The notes beneath the pieces are model-generated. The model was given only the letters and a program-made list of their open reading frames with translations. It was not told where the DNA came from and did not search any database. Positions 49,950 through 59,032 of a stretch of DNA of 62,879 bases are shown piece after piece. Within the stretch, counting starts at the first letter, position 1. The number at the start of each line of letters is the position of its first letter. Source of the DNA: CAZDWZ01 sp964509425. GTDB lineage: Bacteria > Bdellovibrionota_C > UBA2361 > SZUA-149 > CAZDWZ01. The DNA lies in contig CAZDWZ010000019.1 in assembly GCA_964509425.1 (NCBI GenBank), forward strand, positions 1-62,879. Reading direction: 5' to 3'. The position numbers and the translations under genes are program-made.

Positions 49950-50408
49950 TTAGTTCCCCTGAACGTCCGAATTCACGGTTACGCTGACGCCGGTGATCTT
50001 GCTCAGTTCGTCAGCGATAACGGCGCCGTCTTTCGCGTTCTCGAGGAGGTAGTTCGCGGTAAACGTGAACGACCAGGACTGAGTGTCCGAGACCGGATAG
50101 ACCGTGGGATTTGAGAACGAGACGCCGTGGGACTGCCTCGCGCATTTTCCTTTGGCGAGTGTCCGCATCTTGGTTTCAAGGTTTTTGAGGTGCGATTCCG
50201 CAGCTTCGAGCGCCCCGGTTGCCGTCGGCTTCGTGCCTTGACCGTTTACGGTCATCGAAGTTGACTGCGAGCTGTTTTGAAGCACGGTTAAGTCCGACAC
50301 GGGAGCTTCGCCGCCTTGGGCTGCGGCGACTGGGATCGCGCACAACATCAGCAGCGAGAGGGCGGAAAGCCACGAAAAGAAAGGAAATGTCTTTCGAGCA
50401 TTGTTCAT
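49950..50408 (-). CDS. Exported protein of unknown function
   Basis: A 152-residue protein with a signal peptide (hydrophobic residues 9-30, ending AAAQ), a Ser/Thr-rich segment and a C-terminal domain with likely beta strands (TQSWSFTFTANYLLEN). A single cysteine. It is 34 bp downstream of the acyl-CoA dehydrogenase stop? No: it lies after that gene on the - strand, so it is the last gene of that run, 35 bp away. No family was recognised. Confidence 0.6.
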   Translation of the reverse strand: MNNARKTFPFFSWLSALSLLMLCAIPVAAAQGGEAPVSDLTVLQNSSQSTSMTVNGQGTKPTATGALEAAESHLKNLETKMRTLAKGKCARQSHGVSFSNPTVYPVSDTQSWSFTFTANYLLENAKDGAVIADELSKITGVSVTVNSDVQGN

Positions 50409-50442
50409 AGGGGAGATACCTCGACAGATTTTTCTTCAGCCA

Positions 50443-51609
50443 TCATTTGTGGCGAGGCAGGCCAAGAACGCGCTCGGCGATTATGTTCCGTTGGATCTCC
50501 GAGGTTCCTGCCGCAATAGTCCGGCCACGCGAGTAGAGATAGTTATGCTGAAACAGGCCGTCGCCGTGCACAAATTCTCCCGATCGGAGGATACGCTCCG
50601 GTCCTCCGAGCGAGAGCGCAAACCGGCAGATTTCTTGATACGTTTCGCTCCAACCGAGTTTATCAAGCGAGCCTTCGGGGCCTGGCTTCGCGTTTTTCGT
50701 TTCGTAATCGACGAGATGGGAAAGCGCGAGCGCTCGGACGGCCATGCTTTTTGCGAGCAACTTTCCGTATGTCTCAAGCTGAGCCTCGGTCGCGCCCTCG
50801 GACTTTAACACCGACTTTATTTCTTGAAGGGCGTGCTCGGATTGAAGGTGTCGTGAAAATGTCAAGATCACCCGCTCGTACATGAGAGTCGAGATGGCGA
50901 TCTGCCAGCCTTCGCCAACCTTCCCCACGACACAATCGGCGGGAACCGGAACGCCGTCGAGAAAGAGTTCGTTGAACTCCTTCTCTCCCGTAATCTGCTG
51001 GAGCGGACGGATGGTGATGCCTGGCTGCTTCATCGGCATCAGAAAGTAGGTGAGGCCCTCGTAGCGGGTCTGACCTTCGCCGCTTCGCGAAAGAATGAAA
51101 CACCAATCCGCGTGGTGGGCGAAACTCGTCCACACCTTCTGTCCGCTCACGGCCCAAGCACCGTCCGCGCTTTTTTCGGCTTTCGTCCGTATCGCGGCGA
51201 GGTCGCTTCCGGCTCCGGGTTCACTGAAGCCTTGGCACCAAATCTCCTCGGCGTTTAGTATCTTCTTCAGGAATCGAGATTTCTGCTGGGCGGTGCCGTG
51301 CTCGATGAGCACCGGTCCGACCATCGTAAGACCGAACAGGTTCACGAGCTGCGGCGAGCGTTTTGCCGCGAGACACTCTTGAATAACGGCTTCGTCGACA
51401 AAGGAAAGTCCTCTCCCGCCGAACTCTTCAGGCCAGTGAACCGCAATCCAATTTCCCGCAGCGAGCCGGTGCTGCCACGCACGCGAAATCTCGACGAAGC
51501 GATCCAGCTCAATTCGGCCCTCGACGGCAGGCGGAGGGTTGTCCTTCAGCCAGAGGACGAAATCGTTCCGTAGATCTTCTGTTTCTTTTTTGAGCCGGAG
51601 CGAGAGCAT
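50443..51609 (-). CDS. Acyl-CoA dehydrogenase
   Basis: A 388-residue flavoenzyme. GGRGLSFVDEAVIQE (about 65-80), WCQGFSEPGAGSDLA with the FAD-contacting segment (about 133-147) and the C-terminal TIAAGTSEIQRNIIAERVLGLPR region (about 363-385) are family hallmarks. It oxidises an acyl-CoA to the enoyl-CoA, passing electrons to ETF. The C-terminal half resembles bile-acid/steroid or branched-chain types, so the substrate is not clear. Located 60 bp after opcA on the same strand, with no other beta-oxidation gene nearby. Confidence 0.92.
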   Translation of the reverse strand: MLSLRLKKETEDLRNDFVLWLKDNPPPAVEGRIELDRFVEISRAWQHRLAAGNWIAVHWPEEFGGRGLSFVDEAVIQECLAAKRSPQLVNLFGLTMVGPVLIEHGTAQQKSRFLKKILNAEEIWCQGFSEPGAGSDLAAIRTKAEKSADGAWAVSGQKVWTSFAHHADWCFILSRSGEGQTRYEGLTYFLMPMKQPGITIRPLQQITGEKEFNELFLDGVPVPADCVVGKVGEGWQIAISTLMYERVILTFSRHLQSEHALQEIKSVLKSEGATEAQLETYGKLLAKSMAVRALALSHLVDYETKNAKPGPEGSLDKLGWSETYQEICRFALSLGGPERILRSGEFVHGDGLFQHNYLYSRGRTIAAGTSEIQRNIIAERVLGLPRHK

Positions 51610-51669
51610 ACCGTCCTTATTCCGTGAGATTTCCCAGTGTCGGAGCCCTAGATTTCGCTGGCCACGGCA

Positions 51670-52989
51670 CTATTTAGATGCCGGAGCTGCAATAATCTCC
51701 GCGAGCCGAAGCGAGGCTTCGAGTGATCGCCGGTAGATTTCCTCACCGCGGTTACTGAGAATGTCGCGGAATACCAGCTCATCGACGGTCTGCGAGAGAA
51801 ACGGCGCATACCGGACGGAGAACTCACAACTGTCTGCCCCCTCTTTCGAGGCGGCGGCTCCGAGAAATATTTCCGCGGCTCCTTTATCGAAGAGCTTTGC
51901 AATGCGGAGGCGGACGGAGTCCATGGATGGCTGCAGGACGATTTCAATGCCAGCAAGCCCAAACGCCGGATCGCGGGGAGAGGTTTTCGAAGTCTCCGCG
52001 ACATTCAGATGCGTCCACGAAATGAACTCGAGCTGAGTTGCGCCTCTCCCTTGTTCAAACGTGAGAATAATTCCTCGGTCGGTTCGCTTCCAAACGGCAT
52101 TCGACAAATTCCAATTCAGACACGCAGCGCACCATCCTGCGATGAGATAGGTGTCCGACGAGAGTGACCCCCGGCTCAATTCGTCTTCCGTTCGGCACGA
52201 GAAGAATTTAATGCGAGAGACGGAGTTCTGCGCCGAGGAAAGCCGTTCTGAATCGAAACACTCGCTGAGAAGTGATCGCCAGCGCTTGGTTCTTCGCCAG
52301 CTGACATCCGAAAAGCGCTTTGGCTGCGGGACGTGGCCCTCGCGCGGATGCTCTTCGAGGCTTCCGCATTGTTCAAGCAATAGTCGAACCTCGGGGCCGT
52401 AATTCTGAAACGAAGAAGAATCGAAGAGAACGAGCCGCGCGAATCGCCGCAGATCTTTTAGGAGTCCGACCTCTTCTTTTCGGTGTCCGAACGGCTCTGG
52501 AATGACTAACACGACGTCGACATCCGCGACGAACAGCGAGAGGAGGAGATTCGGCACGTAATGGAGCGCCTCTTCGTCCACATCGAGATAGATCTCTTCG
52601 GACGAAAGAAATGCTCCCGAGTCCGACGTAATCTGACGGGAAGACACCTGTGAGTCGATCGGCGGACGCCCTTCGATGCTCTCGCGATTGATGCGGATAA
52701 TGAAGAAGCGGGATGGATGCGCGACTGCCATTCGTGAGATGAACTTGTCGAGGCTGCTGTCGTTTCCGAACTGGCCGGTATCGCTCACGAGAACGACGAT
52801 ATTTGCCAGAACGGCCCGCATTCTCGGCTGCGGTGCTGATCCGGCCTTTGATTGCGCCGATGTACGGAGGCGATCCAGGCCCTTTTCAATCTCGGATGGT
52901 TTTACCGAGAGACGCTCGACCGGAGGGCGTTCCGCGGCTGAGCCGGACGAGCCCGCCTTCAGCGGGTTTTCGGTTCCTTGGGGTGCCAT
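51670..52989 (-). CDS. opcA: OpcA-like glucose-6-phosphate dehydrogenase assembly protein
   Basis: A 439-residue protein from ATG 52989, where GGAAGAGAG is well placed. ARMRAVLANIVVLVSD-like residues open the domain, LHYVPNLLLSLFVADVDVVLV (about 170-190, by region) and FSDVSWRRTKRWRSLLSE (about 245-262) match OpcA. OpcA activates or assembles Zwf. Directly downstream of zwf, after a 20 bp duplicated sequence. The tal-zwf-opcA order is the cyanobacterial/actinobacterial arrangement. Confidence 0.8.
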   Translation of the reverse strand: MAPQGTENPLKAGSSGSAAERPPVERLSVKPSEIEKGLDRLRTSAQSKAGSAPQPRMRAVLANIVVLVSDTGQFGNDSSLDKFISRMAVAHPSRFFIIRINRESIEGRPPIDSQVSSRQITSDSGAFLSSEEIYLDVDEEALHYVPNLLLSLFVADVDVVLVIPEPFGHRKEEVGLLKDLRRFARLVLFDSSSFQNYGPEVRLLLEQCGSLEEHPREGHVPQPKRFSDVSWRRTKRWRSLLSECFDSERLSSAQNSVSRIKFFSCRTEDELSRGSLSSDTYLIAGWCAACLNWNLSNAVWKRTDRGIILTFEQGRGATQLEFISWTHLNVAETSKTSPRDPAFGLAGIEIVLQPSMDSVRLRIAKLFDKGAAEIFLGAAASKEGADSCEFSVRYAPFLSQTVDELVFRDILSNRGEEIYRRSLEASLRLAEIIAAPASK

Positions 52990-52999
52990 GCTCTCTTCC

Positions 53000-53039
53000 T
53001 CTGTGTAGTTGCCGATTCGTCTGTGTAGTTGCCGATTCG
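53000..53039. repeat. Exact 20 bp tandem duplication between zwf and opcA
   Basis: Two adjacent perfect copies of a 20-base unit ending in TTGCCGATTCG occupy almost the whole 56 bp gap between the zwf stop and opcA start. It may alter spacing or stability of the junction. Confidence 0.9.
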
Positions 53040-53045
53040 GGAGCC

Positions 53046-54602
53046 TTACAGCCTTCGCCAATTCCGCTTCATCTTTCGCATCATCAACTCTTCCGCTGCG
53101 GGAGGTCCCCACGTTCCGGCTTCATAGCCATGGACGGGAGGCGCTTCGCGGTTATCAAGCTGCCATGCGTTTAAAGTGGTCTCGAGCATATCCCAAGCCT
53201 GCTCGATTTCATCATCTCTCGTAAACAGAGTCGGATCTCCGCGCATCGCGTCGAGAAGCAACCGCTCGTATGCCTCGGGAGCACCTACAGCAAATGATGT
53301 TCCGTAGCTGAAGTTCATGTTCACGGTCTGCACTCGAACCTGCGGTCCAGGAGGTTTCGAGCTGAGACGGAACGTGATTCCTTCATCCGGTTGAATCTGA
53401 AACGAGAGAATGTTCTGGCTGATGCTTCCGACATCTTGTCCCTGAAAGAGGCGATAGGGGACCTGACGGAAATGCACGGAGATATCCGTGACGCGCTTTG
53501 CGAGGCGTTTTCCCGCGCGAACGAAAAACGGCACACCGGCCCAGCGCCAGTTATCGATTGCAAGCTCCATCGCGACATACGTATCGGTGGTCGAATCGGG
53601 GTCCACTCCCTGCTCCGCCAAATATCCGGGAACTGGTTCGCCGGCTATCGAGCCGCTCAGATATCGTCCTCGCACCACATACTTCGCCACTTCCGAGCTC
53701 GGAATGCGGCGGATGGATTTTAGCACCTTCACCTTCTCATCACGCACCGCGTCCGCTTCGAAAGCGACCGGCGGCTCAAGAGCGACTAAGGTGAGCAGTT
53801 GAAACAGGTGATTCTGAACGATATCGCGGATTATGCCGGACTTATCGAAATACCCGGCGCGGCCGCCGACTCCGATGGATTCACAAACCGAGATCTCGAC
53901 GTGCTCGATATATTTGTGATTCCAGATCGGCTCGAAAATTCCGTTTGCGAAACGAAAAACGAGGAGATTCTGTACCGTCTCTTTTCCGAGGTAGTGGTCG
54001 ATCCGGTAGATTTGATTCTCTTTCAGCACGGAGAGAAGCGCGCGGTTAAGCTCCTTCGCCGATTGCAGATCTTGTCCGAAGGGTTTTTCGATGATCACGC
54101 GGCTGCTGCGGAGCTTCTTCCCGCTCGTGCCTTCGTGAACTTCTTGCAGCAATCCGGCCTCCGCGAGACCCTTCGCGATCACTTCAAAGTACTCAGGTGC
54201 TGTTGCCAGGTAGAACACCCAGTTGCAGAGCTTGCCTGTGTCTTTGTCGATTTGCAGGAGGGCTGCTTTTAGCTTCTCGTATCCTTCCGGGTTGTCGAAC
54301 GAGCTCGAAATATATTTCGAGTGCGAGGCAAACTCCCGCCAGACGCCATCGTTTAGTGGCTTTCGGCGCGAATGCTCTGCGACGGAGCCTCTTAGCTCCT
54401 CCGCGAACGCCTCGTCCGAATATGGCCGCCGGGCAAACGATATGTGCCAAAAGTTCGCAGGCAGTAAGCCGTCGACACCGAGATTGTAGAGCGCCGGCAC
54501 GAGCTTCCGGTGGGTGAGATCTCCGGTGGCACCGAAGATCACAACCACACACGGATCGACGCGAAGCGAGTTCTCTTCACCCAGATGGAATGGATTGCTC
54601 AT
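53046..54602 (-). CDS. zwf: Glucose-6-phosphate 1-dehydrogenase
   Basis: A 518-residue enzyme. VIFGATGDLTHRKLVPALY (residues about 22-40) binds NADP, and YRIDHYLGKETVQNLL (about 196-211) holds the catalytic His and substrate-binding Lys. It performs the first, NADPH-producing step of the oxidative pentose phosphate pathway. Coupled to tal by a four-base overlap (ATGA) and followed by opcA. Confidence 0.95.
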   Translation of the reverse strand: MSNPFHLGEENSLRVDPCVVVIFGATGDLTHRKLVPALYNLGVDGLLPANFWHISFARRPYSDEAFAEELRGSVAEHSRRKPLNDGVWREFASHSKYISSSFDNPEGYEKLKAALLQIDKDTGKLCNWVFYLATAPEYFEVIAKGLAEAGLLQEVHEGTSGKKLRSSRVIIEKPFGQDLQSAKELNRALLSVLKENQIYRIDHYLGKETVQNLLVFRFANGIFEPIWNHKYIEHVEISVCESIGVGGRAGYFDKSGIIRDIVQNHLFQLLTLVALEPPVAFEADAVRDEKVKVLKSIRRIPSSEVAKYVVRGRYLSGSIAGEPVPGYLAEQGVDPDSTTDTYVAMELAIDNWRWAGVPFFVRAGKRLAKRVTDISVHFRQVPYRLFQGQDVGSISQNILSFQIQPDEGITFRLSSKPPGPQVRVQTVNMNFSYGTSFAVGAPEAYERLLLDAMRGDPTLFTRDDEIEQAWDMLETTLNAWQLDNREAPPVHGYEAGTWGPPAAEELMMRKMKRNWRRL

Positions 54603-55714
54603 GAGAGTTTCTTCGAGATGGTGTCATTCAGAGCGCGGAATGATTCAGCGAACTTCTTCACCCCGTCTACCTGAAGATCCTTCACGATTTTATCGAGATC
54701 GATTCCGAGATCGAGCAGCGATTGACGGCAAAGTTCCGCCTCGTCCACGCTTTTCGTAAGCGTTTCTTTGCAGACTCCGTGATCGACGAATTGCTGAAGG
54801 GTGGCGTGCGGCATCGTGTTTACCGTTTCAGGTCCGATGAGCTCCTCGACATAGACGACGTCGCGGTACGCCGGGTCCTTCGTTCCGGTGCTTGCCCACA
54901 ACGGACGTTGGACTTTCGCGCCGGCTGCCCGGAGATCGGCGAATTCAGGACCGGTGAAGATCTTCTGGAACAGCTTGTAGGCCAGCTTGGAATTCGCAAT
55001 CCCGAATTTCCCGCGAAGTGCCTTGGCAGCTTCGGCTTGCGGAGCGTTCGCTTTTACCATCGCATCAAGCTGCGCATCGACGGACGTATCGACTCGGCTG
55101 ACGAAGAAACTTGCTACCGAGTGCACGTTGTCGATCGGGTTCCCCTTTTTCATCCGCGCGCGAAGCGCATCGCAGTAGGTCACCGCGACTTGGTGATAGT
55201 TTTCCACCGAAAAGAGGAGCGTGATGTTGACGTTGATGCCTTCTTCGAGGAGAGCTCGCACCGCAGGAATACCTTCGGGAGTGCCCGGAACTTTGATCAT
55301 GATGTTCGGGCGATTCAGCTTCGAGAACAGGCGCCGGCCTTCTTCGATCGTCCCGTTCGTGTCCGCTGCGAGAAGCGGCGAAACTTCGATGCTCACGTAG
55401 CCGTCGATTCCTCCGCTCTCTTTGTAGACCGGGAGAAGCAGATCGGCCGCCTCGGCGATGTCGACGATGGCGAGCTCTTCGAACACTTGATCGGGGCTCG
55501 GGTTCTTCGGCTTTAATGACGCAATCTGCGCATCGTACGCCTGACCGCTGCCGATGGCCTTGTCAAAAATCGTCGGATTCGACGTGAGCCCCCGGACGCC
55601 CCACTCGAGAACGAGACGCTTCAACTCACCGCTTTTTAGAATGTCGCGGGAGATGTTGTCGTACCAAACACTCGTTCCGTAATCCACTAACTGCTGCGCC
55701 GGGTTCTTTGCCAT
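54599..55714 (-). CDS. tal: Transaldolase
   Basis: A 371-residue enzyme of the long (class 2/3, cyanobacterial-actinobacterial-like) type. GLTSNPTIFDKAI (about 42-54), and the Schiff-base lysine in IMIKVPGTPEGI (about 138-149) are present. It transfers a dihydroxyacetone unit in the non-oxidative pentose phosphate pathway. First gene of the tal-zwf-opcA operon; ATG 55714. Confidence 0.94.
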   Translation of the reverse strand: MAKNPAQQLVDYGTSVWYDNISRDILKSGELKRLVLEWGVRGLTSNPTIFDKAIGSGQAYDAQIASLKPKNPSPDQVFEELAIVDIAEAADLLLPVYKESGGIDGYVSIEVSPLLAADTNGTIEEGRRLFSKLNRPNIMIKVPGTPEGIPAVRALLEEGINVNITLLFSVENYHQVAVTYCDALRARMKKGNPIDNVHSVASFFVSRVDTSVDAQLDAMVKANAPQAEAAKALRGKFGIANSKLAYKLFQKIFTGPEFADLRAAGAKVQRPLWASTGTKDPAYRDVVYVEELIGPETVNTMPHATLQQFVDHGVCKETLTKSVDEAELCRQSLLDLGIDLDKIVKDLQVDGVKKFAESFRALNDTISKKLS

Positions 55715-55860
55715 ATCCGCTCATCCTTTGGTTAACTCAATAAGGCGGCGAGACTGCGGCAAGATTCTATTCTTACCGGAGTTTCGCCGAGTGCAGAGTT
55801 ATAGCACGAGTTTTGACTACGAAAAGCAGCCAGTGGGGCAAACAGCGAGGCAGTGCACAG

Positions 55861-55902
55861 CGGAATTATACAGCGGAATGATACAGCGCAATGAATAAGC
55901 GG
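55861..55902. repeat. Three imperfect 13-14 bp tandem repeats
   Basis: Units of the type ACAGCGGAATNAT follow one another upstream of the tal operon, each with one or two differences. Meaning unknown. Confidence 0.5.
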
Positions 55903-55914
55903 CGAATGAGGCCG

Positions 55915-56073
55915 CTATTTCTGTTCTTTCTCTTCGGTCTTCTTTTCCAGCTCCCGCTGGAGATCGAGAGTCATTCTGATGAGGCCGATTTCGAGGGCAA
56001 TGGTCGAACTTCCGAATCTGCCGCTGAGAGTAGGCTTACGGCGGCGTTTTCTGCGGTTGGTGTTCACTAGCAT
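55915..56073 (-). CDS. Small basic protein of unknown function (52 aa)
   Basis: A 52-residue reading frame from ATG 56073 to TAG at 55915, with CCGGAG placed eight bases before the start. The N-terminus is strongly basic (MLVNTNRRKRRRKP), followed by a possible helix (ALEIGLIRMTLDLQREL) and a charged tail (EKKTEEKEQK). It looks like a nucleic-acid-binding or regulatory small protein. No family was recognised; codon pattern and ribosome site support a real gene. Confidence 0.55.
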   Translation of the reverse strand: MLVNTNRRKRRRKPTLSGRFGSSTIALEIGLIRMTLDLQRELEKKTEEKEQK

Positions 56074-56529
56074 GATGTGGCTCCGGCAATTTTATTGGAC
56101 TCTTCTACTTACGTTCTACTTTCAACCCAATTTTCATCGAAGCCCGGGGTGTTTAAGTCCCGGTGCCATTCGAAGACCCAGTTCCATTCGAATCCGCTGA
56201 TTGTGTTGCAACTACTCCAAAGCAGCGCTGCCAACAACAACCATCCCGGAGCATTCTTGCTTGAGTCTCCTACGAGGGTCTTTGCAATCCGATTAAGGTG
56301 CGGATCGCGCTCGCCTTTTACAGCGACTCGACAGGGAACTCTCCGGAAGTGGAGAAATGAGACCGAAACCAAACGATGCTTCAACCAAGAGAATCTCTGA
56401 GGGAATTCCATTTCCCCCAGCACACACCTTGTTTTATGTAGTCCGAAACCCAGCTTGTGATTTTTGTTTTGTAACAAAACTGTAAAATTTTGAGCAGTTA
56501 TCTAGTGTAGTTTCTAATGGACATTATTG
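56074..56529. other. 456 bp between a small gene and pepF without a convincing gene
   Basis: A 122-codon frame on the - strand (56109-56477) includes a lipobox-like SSC in a short hydrophobic stretch but no ribosome site. A palindrome GTTTTG-TAA-CAAAAC lies at about 56467-56481. The pepF promoter is presumably in the AT-rich end (after 56460). Confidence 0.4.
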
Positions 56530-58329
56530 ATGAAAACAATTGTTGAAAGAATTGACGTCGCGGAACAGGACACCTGGGATTTAAGCCCGATGTACGCGGA
56601 TGCCGCCGCTTGGCGAAGCGACTACTCCGCTCTGGAGAACAGTCTCGGCGAGGCACAACAGTTTGCGGGGCATCTCGGCGACGGAGAGCACGTGATGCGG
56701 AAGTCGCTCGAGACTCAGTTCCGCCAATTTCGCTTGATCGAAAAGCTCTACACGTATGCGCATCTCCGTAGCGATCAGGATACTCGCGACGCGGGGAATC
56801 TCGCGCTCGTAGACTTATCGAGAAATCTCTACACCCGTCTGATCGCAGAGTGGAGCTATCTCACTCCGGAAGTTCTCGCTCTCCCTGAAGACGTGGCGAA
56901 ACGCTATCAGACCTCTGAAGAACTGCGGCCGTACCGTCGGGTGTTGGACGAAATGCTCCGCTATAAGCCGCATACGCTGAGTGCATCCGAAGAGGCGCTT
57001 CTCGCCCGATCTTCAGAGGCGCTCTCCGCGAGCAACCGCATTTTTAGCCAGCTGAATAACGCAGACATGAATTTCGGCACGGTGACGGTCGACGGCGAGG
57101 AGCAAGAGCTCTCGCATGGGTCCTATCAGGTGCTTCTTAAACACAGGGATCGGGCGGTAAGAAAGGCTGCTTTCGAAGGGTATTACCGGGTCTACGACGA
57201 GCTGAAGAACACGATTTCTACGACGCTCACGACGTCGATCCAAAAGGACCTCTTTTATTCCAGAGCGCGGCGTTTTCCCGGCACGCGGGAGTCGATGCTT
57301 TTTGCGGAGAATATGCCGCTTGAAGTGTACGATAACCTCATCGAGACTGTTTCGAAGAACCTAGAGCCGCTCTACCGATATTATGAGCTCCGGAAGAAGG
57401 CGCTCAAGCTCGATGTGCTGAAGCCTTACGACCTCTCCGTTCCTCTCGTCTCCGAGGTCGAAAAGAAGGTGCCGTTTGATGACGGCGCGCGGCATATTCT
57501 CGCGGCGCTGAAGCCACTTGGTGAGGACTATGTCGGCGTTCTTCAGGCCGGGCTCACCACGGCTCGCTGGACCGACCGGTATGAAAACAAGGGAAAGAAG
57601 AGCGGCGCGTATTCGTCAGGGTGTTACGACAGCCCGCCCTACCTTCTTATGAACTACCAAGAGGATTCGCTGCACGATTTCTTTACGCTCGCGCATGAGG
57701 CGGGGCACTCGATGCACTCTCATTACGCGATAAAGCACCAATCGTATCAGGACCACAGTTACGGAATTTTCGTCGCTGAAGTCGCCTCCACATTTAATGA
57801 ACAGCTGCTTTCATCGTATCTTGAGAATCTCTGGAAGGACGAGCCGTCGCTCCTGGCGTATCTCATCAACGAGCAGATTGAAGACATTCGGGGCACGCTG
57901 ATCCGGCAGGCGATGTTCGCCGAGTTCGAACGGGAGATTCACGAGCGAGTCGGCAAGAACGAGCCGCTGACGTTGGTCGAATACCGTTCGATATACGGCG
58001 GCCTGCTTCGCAAATACTTTGGTCCGGCGCTCGACTTCGGAGATGTGATGGAACTCGAATTCCTCCGCGTTCCGCACTTCTATTCGTCGTTCTACGTCTA
58101 CAAATATTCCACCGGGATCTCGGCTGCCATTTTCCTCGCAGAGAGGGTCCTAAACGGCGGAGTCGCCGAGCGGGAGGCCTACCTGTCTTTCTTGAAAGCC
58201 GGAGGGAGCAAATACCCGCTCGAGGTGCTTCGTGACGCTGGGGTCGATATGGCGAGTCCGAAGCCCATTCAGGCTGCGCTTAAGAAATTCGACGGTTTGG
58301 TGGAGAGACTCGAGAAGCTTCTCGGGTAA
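56530..58329 (+). CDS. pepF: Oligoendopeptidase F (M3B zinc metallopeptidase)
   Basis: A 599-residue cytoplasmic peptidase from ATG 56530. The zinc site HEAGHSMHSH (about 397-406) with the downstream Glu in VAEVASTFNEQLL (about 423-435) is intact, and SGAYSSGCYDSPPYLLMNY (about 360-378) is typical of PepF. It cuts peptides of about 7-17 residues. Monocistronic, followed by a repeat array. Confidence 0.93.
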   Translation: MKTIVERIDVAEQDTWDLSPMYADAAAWRSDYSALENSLGEAQQFAGHLGDGEHVMRKSLETQFRQFRLIEKLYTYAHLRSDQDTRDAGNLALVDLSRNLYTRLIAEWSYLTPEVLALPEDVAKRYQTSEELRPYRRVLDEMLRYKPHTLSASEEALLARSSEALSASNRIFSQLNNADMNFGTVTVDGEEQELSHGSYQVLLKHRDRAVRKAAFEGYYRVYDELKNTISTTLTTSIQKDLFYSRARRFPGTRESMLFAENMPLEVYDNLIETVSKNLEPLYRYYELRKKALKLDVLKPYDLSVPLVSEVEKKVPFDDGARHILAALKPLGEDYVGVLQAGLTTARWTDRYENKGKKSGAYSSGCYDSPPYLLMNYQEDSLHDFFTLAHEAGHSMHSHYAIKHQSYQDHSYGIFVAEVASTFNEQLLSSYLENLWKDEPSLLAYLINEQIEDIRGTLIRQAMFAEFEREIHERVGKNEPLTLVEYRSIYGGLLRKYFGPALDFGDVMELEFLRVPHFYSSFYVYKYSTGISAAIFLAERVLNGGVAEREAYLSFLKAGGSKYPLEVLRDAGVDMASPKPIQAALKKFDGLVERLEKLLG

Positions 58330-58394
58330 GCGCCTGTCATGGGTTATCGCTGCGGGTGCGAAGCTCGGTTTCGTTTTTTTTGGGTTATCGGAGT

Positions 58395-58757
58395 TCTAGA
58401 AGCCATTTCATGAATATCTCCTAAACTCTGGAACTCCGTGTTTTAAACGAAGGCAGCTGCTTTCTCTTGAACACGGAGGTCTGGAGTTCTGGGGGTCTAG
58501 AGGTATTTGTGAAATGGCTTCAATTTCTTCCCAAACTCTAGAACTCTGGAACTCCGTGTTTTAACGAAGGCAGCTGCTTTCTTTTTAACACGGAGGTCTG
58601 GAGTTCTGGGGGTCTAGAGGTATTTGTGAAATGGCTTCAATTTCTTCCCAAACTCTAGAACTCTGGAACTCCGTGTTTTAATGAAGGCAGCTGCTTTCTT
58701 TTTAACACGGAGGTCTGGAGTTCTGGGGGGCTAGAGGTATTTATGAAATGGCTTCTA
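58395..58757. repeat. Tandem array of three ~118 bp palindromic units
   Basis: Equivalent points (GAACTCCGTG) occur at 58431, 58549 and 58666. Each unit contains inverted repeats: ACTCTGGAACTCCGTGTT pairs with AACACGGAGGTCTGGAGT across a central GAAGGCAGCTGCTTTCT, and GAAGCCATTTCA with TGAAATGGCTTC. Copies 2 and 3 are almost identical; copy 1 and the end differ slightly. Confidence 0.92.
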
Positions 58758-58916
58758 ATCGGAGACGGCTTGGAGCTTCTTCAAGATTGAGAGCTCAAAC
58801 TGCTGTCCCCAGTGAAACAGGCAAACAACTACGCCGCAGAGCAAGCCGGTGACGAGGATCGCCGGATGGACCGCTGCATAGAAGACCCAAAAGCCGAGAG
58901 GAGCAAATATTTTCAT
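58755..58916 (-). CDS. Small single-helix membrane protein (53 aa)
   Basis: A 53-residue frame from ATG 58916 to TAG at 58755. Residues 7-35 are hydrophobic (WVFYAAVHPAILVTGLLCG by region), followed by an amphipathic tail (ELSILKKLQAVSD). The stop lies directly at the edge of the repeat array. A ribosome site is weak. Compact size and membrane pattern suggest a real small protein; function unknown. Confidence 0.5.
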   Translation of the reverse strand: MKIFAPLGFWVFYAAVHPAILVTGLLCGVVVCLFHWGQQFELSILKKLQAVSD

Positions 58917-59032
58917 GACTCAAAACTATTCTATCAGAAACAGCGCAACTACTCTTGTTATGAAATAAAGCGCCCCTTAAGTTCCTTGCGCTAGCATGGG
59001 AGGGGCGGGCCCGTCCATTCGGGTGGATCGAA

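Noticed and set aside
56109..56477. 122-codon frame on the - strand with a lipobox-like segment
   Set aside because: No ribosome site, poor codon pattern and no recognisable domain; kept only as a note for the gap.
58395..58757. Possible CRISPR array
   Set aside because: Unit is ~118 bp, self-complementary and lacks unique spacers; no cas gene in the window.
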